Positions 47,533 to 59,304 of a DNA stretch of 64,000 nucleotides are shown one piece after another. Numbering within the stretch: the stretch's first letter is position 1; every line of letters begins with the position of its first letter. The translations under genes and the position numbers were made by a program. Below the pieces are notes generated by a model. It saw only the letters and a program-made list of their open reading frames with translations. It ran no database searches and was not told where the DNA came from. The stretch comes from Euphorbia lathyris. Its lineage: Eukaryota; Streptophyta; Magnoliopsida; Malpighiales; Euphorbiaceae. The DNA is taken from contig NC_088910.1 in assembly GCF_963576675.1 (NCBI RefSeq), forward strand, positions 89,472,104 to 89,536,103, read 5' to 3'.

Positions 47533-48233
47533 CCTGGACTAAGTCACTAGGCTTCGTTTCTGTGGTTATCGAGTCTGATTCTCTTGTGGCCGTGCAAGCT
47601 ATTTGCTTGTGGAAGATTGATTTATATGAATTTGGCTCAACTATTAGACAGTATAGATCAATCCCTTCTTCAGTAATTCTTTTCGAAGTTACTTTGTTCG
47701 TAGGCAAGCCAACATGGTTGCTCATAGTACAGTTAGGACATCCAAGTTTTAGCTAGCTTTTTTTTTTACTGGAATAAGGTTCCTATTTTTTGTAATGATC
47801 TTTTCCACTTAGATTGTAACTGTTGTTTTAATCAATCTATTTGTTGCGCTCTTTTTTTCTTTTGTGGTTCTCCAAAAAAGGTTTTTTTAACGAGGCTAAT
47901 TTTAAAAATAAAAATAAAAATAAATAAATAAATAAAACCTTTCCTTGTTATGGAGAAATAGATGTTCACAAAATCATCTCTATTTTTTTATTTTTTTATT
48001 TTTTATTTTAAAAATCATCTCTATTTAATCTCATCCACATACCAGATTTGAAGGGGTCCAAATCAAATATTTAAAAATGGACCCAACCAACCATTAATAA
48101 CATAGCATATCAATTACGTTTGCTGCCCCATAACCAACCATTGCATTCATTCACATTGTTATTTTTGGTCCCTCACATTTTCTAAATACGACTTCACATT
48201 TGTTCAGTTTCTGTCGATTAAGTTCATTAGTGG

Positions 48234-48691
48234 TAGGGTCGCAAACGGAACGGAATTCTCCGTCCCTATCAGAGATCCGTGGGTCAATAACTCCGCAAGC
48301 AGGAATGGGGCAGAGATGGGTTAGGTATTCCCAGCCTGTTGGAGGTCCTCGTACCCGTCCCTAATAAACTTTCACGAGAATCTCCACGGATTCCCCAATT
48401 AAATCCCCGTTGAACATTTATTTTTTATTTTTTATATATTTTTTGTGATTTTTGTTTAAGTTATTAGATTAAGTCGGTTTAAATCTTTCTTTCCGCCACT
48501 TGACTCAAACTCAATGTTATTCATTGTCATTATAACCAACCAAGAAAATTGAGAAAAAAATAGAAAAACTATTATATATATATATATAATAAAATGAGGA
48601 ATAGGGTTTCCCGAATGACAAGGACGGAAAAAAAATCCTTGTATAGGATTCGGGGACGGCGATGGAGAATCCCACTCCGTTTACATCCCTA
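48234..48691. mobile_element. Probable hAT-type MITE, 458 bp
   Basis: Ends TAGGGTCGCAAACGGA and TCCGTTTACATCCCTA are inverted with mismatches, and CCCGT/CCGT-rich subterminal sequence follows. No 8-bp duplication is apparent, so the boundaries are less sure. Confidence 0.6.
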
Positions 48692-49231
48692 TATCATGAC
48701 CACTCAACTTTGTTTTTAATAAAATTAAAGTTATTCAAGTTGAAAACAAGGAATTTAAGGGGATATTTGGTTGCTCCTTTTCATGCTCTTATTTGTCTTT
48801 TAACTTCAAAATAGAGAGTTTTATATGTTTGGTTAGTAATCTCATGTTTGCCTTTTACATCTAAAAAGCAGTTTTTTTATAAAGGAGAGAATCTCTACCT
48901 TTTCCAACAGCAAACAGTAACAGCAACAACAACAGTAGGTAAAACAAACGGGTAAATTTCTGACTTTGTTGTCTGTCTCATGGTCCCTTTCTATTACTCC
49001 GCTTAACCACATTATGGTCAAAGGAGAATCAATTATTTCAACTCACAACATTCTAACTGACTTTAAAGCCCTACAAGACAGTTTTTTTTTTTTTTCAATC
49101 TTCTTTTTTTTACTTTCATACTTGAATTTTTCAATACTGGTTTTGAAACGTCAATAACTGGAAGGATTTTTGCATAATTTTAGGAAAGAGTATGATAAAT
49201 ATTGAATTTTTATTTATAAGAAAAAATGGTC
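48692..49231. other. Spacer
   Basis: AT-rich, no gene or element ends recognised. Confidence 0.45.
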
Positions 49232-49234
49232 TAA

Positions 49235-50263
49235 GGCTATGTTCTTTATTACTGAAAAAAACTGAACTGAACTGAATGCTACTGAACTGAACTGAACTGA
49301 ACTGAATGATACTGAACTGAACTGAATTTAACTGAATGCTACTGAACTTAACTGAATGATACCGAACTTAACCGAATTTAATCGAACGTAACAATAATAA
49401 TGATATTAGACTTTAAAATAATTTAATGATAATATTGGACATTAATAAGCTTATAATAATAATAATATTTCTACCAAAAAAAAAATAATATCAATAATAA
49501 ATAAACATATTATTAAAGATTAAACTAAATTAAATATCAAATAAAATCTAGGCTCGATAAAATCCTATGACATTAAATAAAAATGAGTCTAATTTAAATT
49601 AAAAATATAAATTACATACAAACACAAATTTATATATAATTTAAAGCCTATGAAATTAAATACAAATTTTTATATGAATACACACTCTTAACTTTTTATT
49701 ACAATTAAGTATTAAGGTACAAAAATACCTTTAACGTTTTGGATCCAGGGTTATTTTACTCCTAACGTCTAAATATGAATTTTCATATGAATACAAAATC
49801 TTGACTCAATTTATCAATGTTAAGGGTAAAATTGCTATTGGCTTCTAATATTAGGGATAAAATTGCACTATTTGAGATATTAAGGTAGTTGAGCCAGTTA
49901 ATTTTTTAGAGCATTGTAATGTAAACGTATTAATATAATATTTATTTACTTTTCGCAAAATTTGCAAATAAGTTGCACCAAATAATTATAATTATAATAA
50001 ATAATGATAATATATATAATGACAAAGCATAAATTATATATAAATATAATTATAATGAAAATAGATAAATTAATATATAATAAATTATAATAATTATAAT
50101 AAATTGCTGAAATTATAAATAAATAATGATAATAATAATAAATTATATATAAATAATAATAATTATAATAAATAATGATAAATTATTGAATACTGAAACT
50201 GAATACTGAACTGATTACTACTGAACTGATTGTTACTGAAATTAAGTAATAAAGAACTGGGCC
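49235..50263. mobile_element. PIF/Harbinger-type MITE, 1.03 kb
   Basis: Ends GGCTATGTTCTTTATTAC and GTAATAAAGAACTGGGCC with TAA duplication on both sides. It contains ACTGA-rich arrays (about 49261-49380 and 50188-50240) and a fragment at 49711-49888 related to the MITE at 34034. Confidence 0.8.
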
Positions 50264-50831
50264 TAAATTTGTCCCCCAAATGTTTATTGGGAAATACAAA
50301 TATACCCTAATGTAAGAAATTGTAAAGTTCTATCTCAATATTTCCAATGTGAGGCAATTTAAACCTAAACAGTGACAGAGGCAAGCCATAACAATGCTAA
50401 CCTCAATTGAATGAAAAGAATGCAAACCTAAATAAAATAAAATGCACAACTCAGTAATATCAGTTTGGCATTGTGGCCAACAAAATCTGTTGGGAAGGAA
50501 AGTGGGCTTTATCCCTTTAATAGATATAGTATACTAAACGGATTAAACATACAAGAAAGTGGGGGAAGAGATGCAAAATATTAATTGGGAAAATGAAATC
50601 TCTTTGGGGTTTGTTGTTACAATTGATGACCCAAAATCATAAATAATATTATTCATACATCACAACTTATTAATCATAAGCCACAAATCCCAAACAATCC
50701 CATATTATTCATTATACAAAACAATTAGCAAATTTATATCAAAAATATCAGTAAAAAGACCATACATCTGAATCAGCTTTGTTCTTAAGACCATACATCT
50801 GAATCAGCTTTGTTCTTACTTTTATGATACA
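50264..50831. other. Spacer
   Basis: AT-rich with a short duplicated phrase CATACATCTGAATCAGCTTT near 50761 and 50792. No gene seen. Confidence 0.5.
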
Positions 50832-50834
50832 AAT

Positions 50835-51034
50835 AAAAAAAAAAAAGGGCGGCCCAGTCGCACTACGCGTCCCCGCTGAGCGAGGGTCCGGGGAGGGGTC
50901 CCACCACAAGGGTGTACTGGGGGCAAGCCTTCCCCTGCCAATTTATTTGGCAAGAGGCCGCTCCTAAGACTCGAACCCGTGACCTCTTGGTCACACGACA
51001 ACAACATTTACAGTTGCGCCAAGGCTCGCCCTCC
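50835..51034 (-). mobile_element. Au-like SINE
   Basis: On the minus strand it has an A box TGGCGCAACTG (51011-51021), a B box GGTCACGGGTTCGAGTC (50968-50984), the phrase GCCTCTTGCCAAA, and a terminal GGGCCGCCC followed by an oligo-T run, all typical of the plant Au SINE. It is tRNA-derived and depends on LINE enzymes for movement. Confidence 0.82.
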
Positions 51035-51165
51035 AAAATACAACAATAAAATAAAATGGAATTTGCCTACTTTTTAACAAACCTTTTCCCATTCAAATAA
51101 TAGCTTCAAAAAAGTAAGCTATTAATTTTTTCTTTTGGGTTATATAAATTGCATTTTCTATGTGT

Positions 51166-54100
51166 TCACATCAAGATTCGGATCACAGCTAAACCTACAG
51201 CAGAAATTGAAACAAGGGTACCTATGCAGTATTTTATCACATCATATTTTGCAGCTTCCAATTGAGCCCTCAAAGCGTGAATTTCCTATAACATTAAGCA
51301 TTTACGTAAGCGCCTAAATTATAATCATTAGATTACTCAAATTCTTGATTGAACTCATAATTCTTACCCTATCAAGTTTGTTAGTTAGGTTAGAGGTTTC
51401 TGCATTCTGGTCTGCTAGCTCATCCCGTATCCTCCTGTTATAGTAAATCAGAATAAAATAGCATCAACTCAACAATTAGCCCTCGTTAAACATAAATAAA
51501 AATAAGAAATTACTTGTCAGTTGCTTTATATACCCTCTTTCAAGATTCAAATCCAACCGTTGCCCAGCAGTGACTTTGTCGATTTCATGCCTGTATACAA
51601 GCAAACAGGGTCTCACCACATATATGGGGCATAAAAGAAATATACATTTAAAACAGACAAATGAAACTTGCAGGATAACTCAACAAACCTTAATTCACTC
51701 CTCATCTTCTCAATATCATGCCGAAGCTTTTCAGTCTCATGTTGCAACAACGAAAAATGATGTTCCTGTTTTATATTTGGTCAGATAATTTCATAAAACC
51801 AGCAATGCAATATTTTATTAGAGTCTAATATTGCTCTGCATAATAAGAATTGTTGAGAGAGAAGTGTAAAATACACAAAGCCAACAGAAACTGAGTGTTT
51901 AACCACGAGTAAGTAAGCCAGCAAGCAAAGGAACCAAAATTCAGTTAAAGTGCTCCTTTTAGGAAGACATAATTTTATTTTTATTTTTTCTTTCATGGCT
52001 GCAATTGAGGGGTTGGCCTCCTTGTCTGTAATCTTGACTTAGAACTTTATTGGCCAGAGAAAGTTCACATAATAGGCTGGTGTTTTGTTAGTTTTGTCAC
52101 ATTGTGCATACCCTAAAGTATAAACATTCAATAATGAACGAGGCAAGGAAACATTTTTGTTTAACTCAAGTTTCTTAACTTAAGAGATAAAAATTTCTAT
52201 CTAATAAGTTCACAGTTCAGATTATGTAGGTTTGCCAAACATAACCTGCAATTCCACCCTTAGTAAGATCTCAGGGATAGTTGTCCTTTTTTGTGTGTGT
52301 GTGTCATTTCCCATATTGATTGTCCTTTAACTAGATCATGATATAGGAGTGCAACACTGAGAGGTTAAATTGCTTTTCTAATTTTAATTTGTTTCGGAAA
52401 GGTGCACAGAGTAAGTAAGAGCAACAAGGTAAGCATATGCCAAACATTTCCATTATTCATCAAATGGTCTCACAAGAGAAGCTTTCAACAGGTATTCTAA
52501 CATTTTATCCAAATTGAAAATAGGCCCAAGATTCAGAGGAATGTAGTAGTTTGATGAACAAGAATCACAAAGTAAGACCTTTGGCATATGGCAATTAGGA
52601 AAAAAAAATAAAATGTATATAGAAAAACAAAAAGACAGTGCTTGTCCAGCTTTCTCAGCCTTCTACTTTTTTCGTGTTTCAAACAAGTGAGATTGGTAAT
52701 AGATTCACAAAGGTACACCACAACAACAATAATGATGATGGCAACAAACTGGGCATAAATAATAATTATTATTATTAAACTGACATATCAGCCAGATGGA
52801 TGATAGCTAATGGAGCATAGGTTGATTTCTTCATCTCTTGTGACCCAAACATGCCAACAACCATAACCTTCTGTGCCAGGAGAAGCAACAGCTCTCACCT
52901 GAAACATACACTTCATTTGAAACTCCCCTCTCAACTTCCAAGAACAGACAGTCAAATACTTGATAACTAATGCCAACTTTTACCAACATTTCAACATCCC
53001 GTAAAAAGTTAAGCATGTTCTCGTTGCAAATGCATCTTCACTTTATGCAAAAGCAAGCAATAACTTCTCATACAAAACTCCACAATGGCATGCAATTAAG
53101 CAACCACATAATGAAGTCATTTAAGAATAACAGATACACAGCAAACAAACAGATGTAGGAAAAAAAAATGCACTGCAGTTAATTCTTGCAGTAACAGTAA
53201 GAAACAGAACACATTCATTAAGAAAGAAAGCAAAACAGTATGATTAAGATTAAGAGAAAATAACAGAGAAGCAATGGAAATCAGCAACATTTAATAAAAG
53301 TGACTAAACTGATTGTGATGAAAGTGTCCATTTGTTGCATTGCAACCATGCTAAAACCTTTTTTTGAAGAGAGAGAGAGAGAAGTTAGTCAGATTTGTGA
53401 ACTGTGATTTTTTTCTAAAGTGCCAAGATGAGACTTGCATCTTGTTGTGGAGGAGGTAATCAGTGATATGCCAGGTAGATGGGGTCAATATGAAGGCATT
53501 TGGCAAAAAATAAAAAAAAAAATTTGCAGAACCGAGTAAAATAAGAGAGAAAATAATAATAAATGGCTGAAAGGTTACTAAACCAACGCACTTTTTTGTT
53601 TATTAGGCCATGAATAAATTTCAAAATTTCTAGGATAATACATGGGAGGATGAGAGGAAAAGCTAAAACTCTGAATATTTTAAGAAAAACAAAGTATTTC
53701 ACCTTCAAGAATATCAAATAGATCAAACTGGAGACTGAAAATGGTTTATAGCTAGACTCTCTGATTTTTCCAGCATTAATATTATGTTTTCATGCATGAT
53801 TAGCTCTGGAACAGTATCCATTTTTCTCTCAAACATGTTAAAACAATATAGCCAAAGAACAATGCTTTTCACTCAAACAGTTGACTTTAGTGCAAGAGAA
53901 GGAACAGATAAATAGGGCATAATTTATCTTTCTAAAAAATTACTTGGACTTAAAAGCTTTGAAGAGCCAATATCATAATGTTAAGTTGGACATTCTACAT
54001 TTAATATGATCACTTAAATTGACAGGATAATAGTTACTATACTTAGGCTCTGTTTATTTTACAGAAAATATTCTTCCAAAAGATATTGTTCTTCTTTCTA

Positions 54101-55497
54101 ATGTCTGTGACTAAAAAAGAGATTAAGTCAAAGGAAAATAGTTTCCTAGTCAAAGGGAAATCTCTTAAGAACATGAGAAAATAACTTCCCATTTTATAAA
54201 AGTTTCCATAGCAACCATCTGAAAACAAGGACTGCAATTTGTAAAAAACTTTTGGAACAAACAGAATGCTTTTGCTCAGCAATAATATTATAGGGAAACC
54301 TAGTCCAGTTTTGGTTCCTCCAATTTACAGCATAAGAAATTGAAAACTAATGATCCTGAAAAGTATATCATAAAATTATCATCCAACTTCAGCATAAAAG
54401 ACTATTAAACGCATTTAGGAACCTCTAGAACCACCACAAAGTTGAAAGACAAGGTTATTCAAGTAATTTGCCAACACTGCTCCGCACAGTTCATATAACA
54501 TACTGGGGTACTTAAATAGTTGTTAAAGGCATGCCTCACTCAAGGCTCAAGGTCTTGAGCCTTGAATGCAGAGCGAGGCGCTGTACAAAAGGCTCTCCCC
54601 TTGTGCGCCTCAGAGCTTGGATCAAGGCGGGCCTGAGGGTTTTCACTAGGTTTTTTTTAATTGTTTTCTGTAAAATAAATGTTTGATTAATCTCAACCAC
54701 TAATCTAATTTAAATAAGATTAATCTTAACCCTTGATCTAAATAAGAATATCAAGAGTCACAACTAAATATAGAAAGAATAGAGAAGGATTAAGAGCAGT
54801 CATGTAAAGAAAGAAGAGTCTCCTCCAGTCCACACAAAATAAACTGTGATAGACACACTGAAGAACAAACAGAGAATGGTTATTAGTTTAGTAGCATTAG
54901 TTATAGTTAGGTACTTAGGTTAAGACGTTAAGTATATGTTAATGTCTCTATGAAGTATGAACTTAACTTGGTGTTTTTGACATGTATGATTTAGTATCAT
55001 GTTTTTATGTGGTTTTGTTTTGTTTGTGTGGCCATAAGTGTGTTTTTTTGGTTTATGCTTAACTAGTAAAAGAGTATACTTTTTTTTTTTTTTGCTGAGC
55101 CTCGTGTTCCAAAGGCGTGCGCCCTCACCTTTTGCCTTGAACCTAGGGTCCAGGACCCCTCAGCGCCGTAGTGTTCCTGGCGCCTTTAACAACTATGGGT
55201 ACTTATAGTGTCTTCCATCAAAGTGTGGTGGGAGTGAAGACATGAGAATCATATATAAAATCTAATAGACTGGAGATTCAGAAATAATGTTTCTCCATGC
55301 TATAAATGGAGATTTGAGATGCAGATGTACCATGAACTTAAAAAGAAAATTATACATTCCAGTCTTACAGACATTGTGCATAACTATGTATGAGGCAGAG
55401 GCTACAAAGGTTAAGCAGTTTGATTACGAGTTCACATATTTCCTTGCAAGTCTTCCTAATTCTAAGGGCTATTAACAGGCTCGATCCCCCTACTCAC

Positions 55498-55529
<32 letters not shown>

Positions 55530-57690
55530 TTTAAAACAAAACTGCAACCTACAATTATAAGTTTCTAAAATATAAATTCAGAAGCTTTTGAGAAACTAAA
55601 CTAATCATTACAATCTGGTCCACTTCTAAACACACTTTCATGAAGAGTCCAAGGAGCTTAAAAAGAACGGCCACAAAGTAAAACAAAATATTTAACATAC
55701 TTGCACTATCACTATTTGCTTACATAAAAGAAACATTACAAGCTAAAAGAAAACAAAAGCAACAAAAAGGTCCAATTTCGCCTGTTATAAGAAAATGTCT
55801 AGTGCATGTCGAAAGTAAAGTCTTAGTTTACATTAATTAGCATACATTTTCAAATCTGAGCATAGTTAAATTTAATAATATCTGTTTTTAATTTGTCCAA
55901 ATATCTTTTTCTATGACCAAACCAACTTCATATAATTTAATTTTAAACCAATCCAACTTTATAATTCACCGACATAATGTTGCTTCAACTAAATACAGAT
56001 CAGTGTTGGCATACTTTATATAACTTTATTACAAGAACAAACGGAAGAGCTAGTGTAGTTGTAATGTTATTAAAAACAATCATTTTCTAATCATCCAGCG
56101 GGGAATGAAATTTCTTACGGTGTAGGGCACTAACAAAAAGACTAGTGGCATGGAAAATAAAAAACATACTTCACAATAGCAAATACCATAGCTCAAGCAT
56201 TAGCCTTTGTTTGGGAGTTTGGAGGTTAATGGATGTGAGAGTTAAAGGAGGTAATGGAAAGGGAAGGGAAGTGATGGAAAGGAAAGTTAAAAAATTAACC
56301 TTGTTTGGGAGTTTATTAGGATGTAAATGAGGTTAAATGTTTAACCTTGTTTGGGAGTTTAAATAAGGAGGGGAAGGAAGGTTAAATTTACTCTGCAGAG
56401 ACAAGAAATTTAAAAAAAGTTTATGTTACTCCCATTAACTCCCAATTTGGAGGTTAGAGTTTGGAGGTTAGAGGAAGTAAACATTTAACCCCATTAACCT
56501 CCATTTACTCTCAAAAAATAACTCCCAAACAAGATTAACTTAATACTTAACCTTCCATTACTCCATTTACTCTCATTAACCTCCTCCCAAACAAGGGCTT
56601 AGATAAGACAGTAAAAGATTACATTGGACAGGTGATGAAATAATAATTTTCCAATTTGGAGAACCAAGAGACTAATCAGTTCTAACCACCAAAGCCAGTG
56701 CTCATTATGCTTAATTAGTTGGTAACATTAAAATGAATTGTCAAAGTAAGACAACGTTAATAATATCCATCCATTATAGCTAATCTATGTGCCCATAATT
56801 ATTCCACATCTATTCTGAACACCAGTAATTTCAACTAAGAATAGTAAGATATGGGTGCTGAAAATGGATAAAAATAAGTACTCAACTTATAATTACTCAA
56901 CTGTATCCAGAAAAGACTACCAGATAAGATGTTACAAAATTGCCACTGTAGCTAAAGATCAAACAGTTTTATAAGCACATAAACGAAGGAAAAAAAAAAG
57001 CAGTGGTACCTGAGAACTCTGAACTTCAGATTTGAATTTGGACAAATTGGTTTCTTGAATCATTTCAGTCTACCAACAAAAACGAACCCAAAATGCACAA
57101 TACAACCCCATTAATCCTTACGCTTAAGTCAATAATACGATTAAACTAACTTCAGAAAACAAGAACACAATAAAAAAAAAAAAATATATATATATATATA
57201 TATAACCTTACTTTCTGCATCTCTCCCTTTGAGACAACGTACTGAGACACATTTTCTAAGCTGTCATTCAAAACCTCAGTTATAGCAGCTGTTATAGCCT
57301 CAGCTTGCTGGGAGGGCACCCCTTGAGCCTCCAATCTTCTGACCTAAACAGCAATGCGGTAATGTTATTTCCCATGCAAAAGCAAACAACATCAAATTCC
57401 ACCAAACCTCATTCCAAGAACATTGAAACGAAATCACAATCCTAAATTTTTTGAAATGAATTGAATCAAATGCAGAGGGGCAATGGAATTACAAGGGCTA
57501 ACGTATCGACAAGAAACAATCTCTTTCCATTAGATTTGACAAGTTGAGAAATCTGCCTAGAGCGAGAAATCAAAGCAAAGGAATTGCAATCGAAAGGAGA
57601 AACAGCACCATATCCTCGATTTCTAGCGAAAACAAATCCTGAATTGGTCCCAAATTGACCCACCCATCTATATGCAGCAGCAGTGGACAT
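51166..57690 (-). CDS. CCDC90/MCUR1-family mitochondrial coiled-coil protein (DUF1640)
   Basis: Seven exons give 236 aa: 57690-57493, 57343-57212, 57069-57010, 51765-51689, 51590-51534, 51434-51368, 51285-51166. All introns are GT-AG and the reading frame joins throughout. The N-terminus is rich in Ser, Arg and aromatic residues, a likely mitochondrial presequence. Then come LVDTLALVRRLEAQGVPS, AEAITAAITEVLND, a long coiled coil (SKFKSEVQSSQ, ETEKLRHDIEKMRSELR, DKVTAGQRLDLNLERGR, LTNKLDREIHAL) and a C-terminal membrane helix around YCIGTLVSISAVGLAV. Animal members are inner-membrane proteins linked to the calcium uniporter; the plant function is not settled. Intron 3 is 5.2 kb and carries MITEs. 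No disabling change was seen, so it is probably functional. Start: first ATG before the presequence. Confidence 0.92.
54515..55197. mobile_element. hAT-type MITE, 683 bp, in intron 3
   Basis: Ends TAGTTGTTAAAGGC and GCCTTTAACAACTA with GC-rich subterminal parts (AGGCGC, GGCGCC). Perfect 8-bp duplication GGTACTTA at 54507-54514 and 55198-55205. Confidence 0.88.
55498..55526. repeat. Poly(A) run, 29 bp, in intron 3
   Basis: It follows CTATTAACAGGCTCGATCCC and may be the tail of an unrecognised retroposed fragment. Confidence 0.8.
56203..56599. mobile_element. PIF/Harbinger-type (Tourist) MITE, 397 bp, in intron 3
   Basis: Ends GCCTTTGTTTGGGAG and CTCCCAAACAAGGGC with TTA duplication on both sides. 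The internal phrase CTTGTTTGGGAGTTTA is repeated. Confidence 0.87.
57183..57204. repeat. (AT)n microsatellite in intron 2
   Basis: Short AT repeat just downstream of exon 2 in gene orientation. Confidence 0.9.
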
Positions 57691-58150
57691 TCGATATTTT
57701 GATCCCCGAAAAATAAATATACAAGATTCCGAAGAAAATCGTCAAAGTCAAGCTCCAAAACTCAACAATTCTAGCCCAAAAGGAAAAGAAAATAAGTTGA
57801 AATAGGAAATGAAAGTGTAATCAGAACCGTGGGAATCCCTTGTTTTTCTGGATAAAATTAGGAGAGAGTACCAATTCTTTTTTCTATAAAAGGACAGGCG
57901 TAGCAAGGGAGAGAGTTGGCGGTTGATTCATGCTTGGGTTGGAATGTTAAACATGTCTAAATAAATTCTCAAGTTTCATCTCAACTCGTTTTCTTGGGAC
58001 CATCAAATTCAAACGAGTCAAGCAAGTTTCGTTTCTCTTTTTCTTCTATACACGATCAACAATCATATAGGAGCATCATTTTGGACGGTGTTAAACCCCA
58101 ACCATTCCACACAAAAAAAAAGAAAGAAAAAAAAAGAAGAAGAATTGTTA
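57691..58150. other. Promoter region of the MCUR1-like gene and spacer to the MULE
   Basis: The gene reads away from the MULE. The next 460 bp hold its presumed promoter. No clear TATA box was found. An A/G-rich stretch lies at 58110-58143. Confidence 0.4.
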
Positions 58151-58228
58151 TATTCGGCTCCAATTTCCCACCCCAGCCCCGTGAAAGGACGAAAATACCT
58201 TTTCATGGGCTTTGGGTGGGAAAAGCCA

Positions 58229-58463
58229 AATTTTTTTGCCTTCCCGACACGCGGACGTATGGCTATCACGCCTCACCGTATGGCCGGGCGTGATAGCCAT
58301 ACGCCCCACCATGTGGTCGGGTGTGACAGCCACACGCCCGACCACACGGTGCGGCGTATGGCTATCACACCCGACCACACGGTGAGGCGTGATAGCCATA
58401 CGTCCGATCGCACGGTATGGTGTGATAGCCACACATCCGCGTGTCGGGAAGGTAAAAAAAATT
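58229..58463. repeat. GC-rich foldback array, six modules at 33-bp pitch
   Basis: Units start at 58256, 58289, 58322, 58355, 58388 and 58421. Each has a 15-bp core and an 18-bp linker. Core 1 is CGTATGGCTATCACG and core 2 is its exact reverse complement; later cores switch orientation again, and the linkers (CCCCACCATGTGGTCGGG or its inverted form) also flip. Outer arms CCTTCCCGACACGCGGA and TCCGCGTGTCGGGAAGG close the structure. Sits about 80 bp inside the left MULE end. Confidence 0.92.
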
Positions 58464-58494
58464 AGTCCGTTAATCCGATTAAACCCGTAAATAC

Positions 58495-58752
58495 CTGTTA
58501 CTTGCTCAAACTACACAATTGTACTTAAAACCTATAAATATCATACAATTTTAACTAAAATCAGTAACAATAACATAAGTTCATGAATAAATATGATTAA
58601 TTAAAACACATAAACTAATATACATCAGCCAATGTAATCTAGTCCAAGCCGCTCTGTTACCTGCTCAAACTACACAATTGTACTTAAAACCTATAAATAC
58701 CATACAATTTTAACTAAAATCAGTAACAATAATATAAGTTCATGAATAAATA
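58495..58752. repeat. 159-bp tandem duplication, second copy interrupted by a MITE
   Basis: Copies start at 58495 and 58654 with CTGTTACyTGCTCAAACTAC. The second resumes after the MITE at 59279 and ends near 59330. Confidence 0.88.
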
Positions 58753-58755
58753 TTA

Positions 58756-59269
58756 GGCTTAATACATCATTTGCCCCCTGAACTTGTCCAAAATGGTTGA
58801 TTGGCCCCCTGAACTTTCAAAGTGTCTCGATAGCCCCCTGAACTTGCATAAAATATTTACTTAGCCCCCTGAACTTGCGTAAAACGTAATCAATTGATCA
58901 CTCGGTTGCAAAACAGTAAGTTAAATGCGGAAGATGTATTCCACGTGTCTTAAAATGTTATTACATAATTTAAAAATAGAGTAAAAATGAAGTTATTACT
59001 TGATCAACTATGAACCTTGTATTCTCTAATATTACAACCGTAATACCCCGATCTTGATTGTTTTACTTTTTTTAAGACGCGTGCAATACATTTTCCGTAT
59101 TTAACTTACTTTTTTACAACCGAGTGATCAATTGATTACATTTTACGCAAGTTCAGGGGGCTAACTGAACATTTTATGTAAGTTCAGGGAGCTATCGAGA
59201 CACTTTGAAAGTTCAGGGGGCCAATCAACCATTTTGGACAAGTTCAGGGAGCAAATGATGTATTAAGCC
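58756..59269. mobile_element. MULE-like MITE, 514 bp, with perfect 9-bp duplication
   Basis: Ends GGCTTAATACATCATTTG and its near-exact inverse, with arms of about 170 bp carrying repeated CCCCCTGAACTT phrases. Duplication TAAATATTA at 58747-58755 and 59270-59278. Confidence 0.93.
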
Positions 59270-59304
59270 TAAATATTATTAATTAAAACACATAAGCTAA
59301 TATA

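Larger units (their letters stand above)
39240..47935 (+). pseudogene. LINE (L1 type) split by three DNA transposons
   Basis: LINE pieces: 39240-39866, 40452-41873, 46719-47005, 47533-about 47935. Reverse transcriptase motifs: PISLCNMIYKIISKVLAN, LDFSKAYD, RRQGCPISPYIF and LLLADDCFL (FADD-type active site). Later come FWWRNYF, the zinc-binding region LFIWRAIRDCFSF, and RNase H pieces with AEAIGVQEAL and VVIESDSLV. The 3' end is A-rich (about 47910-47935). Multiple stops and frameshifts show it is dead. Frame across two insertion sites is restored when the insert and one TSD are removed: SYLLLADDCFL at the MULE MITE and EALSWTKSLGF at the hAT MITE. Confidence 0.9.

Noticed and set aside
50835..51034. 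tRNA gene (A and B boxes seen)
   Set aside because: No cloverleaf or acceptor pairing; the rest matches an Au-type SINE with an oligo-T end.
58256..58448. CRISPR-like array with fixed pitch
   Set aside because: Eukaryotic context; the 'spacers' are themselves repeated and inverted, and no cas genes exist here.
58063..58465. Overlapping open frames on both strands with repeated His/Thr-rich peptides
   Set aside because: They are by-products of the GC-rich foldback array; frames are open on both strands because of the repeat composition.
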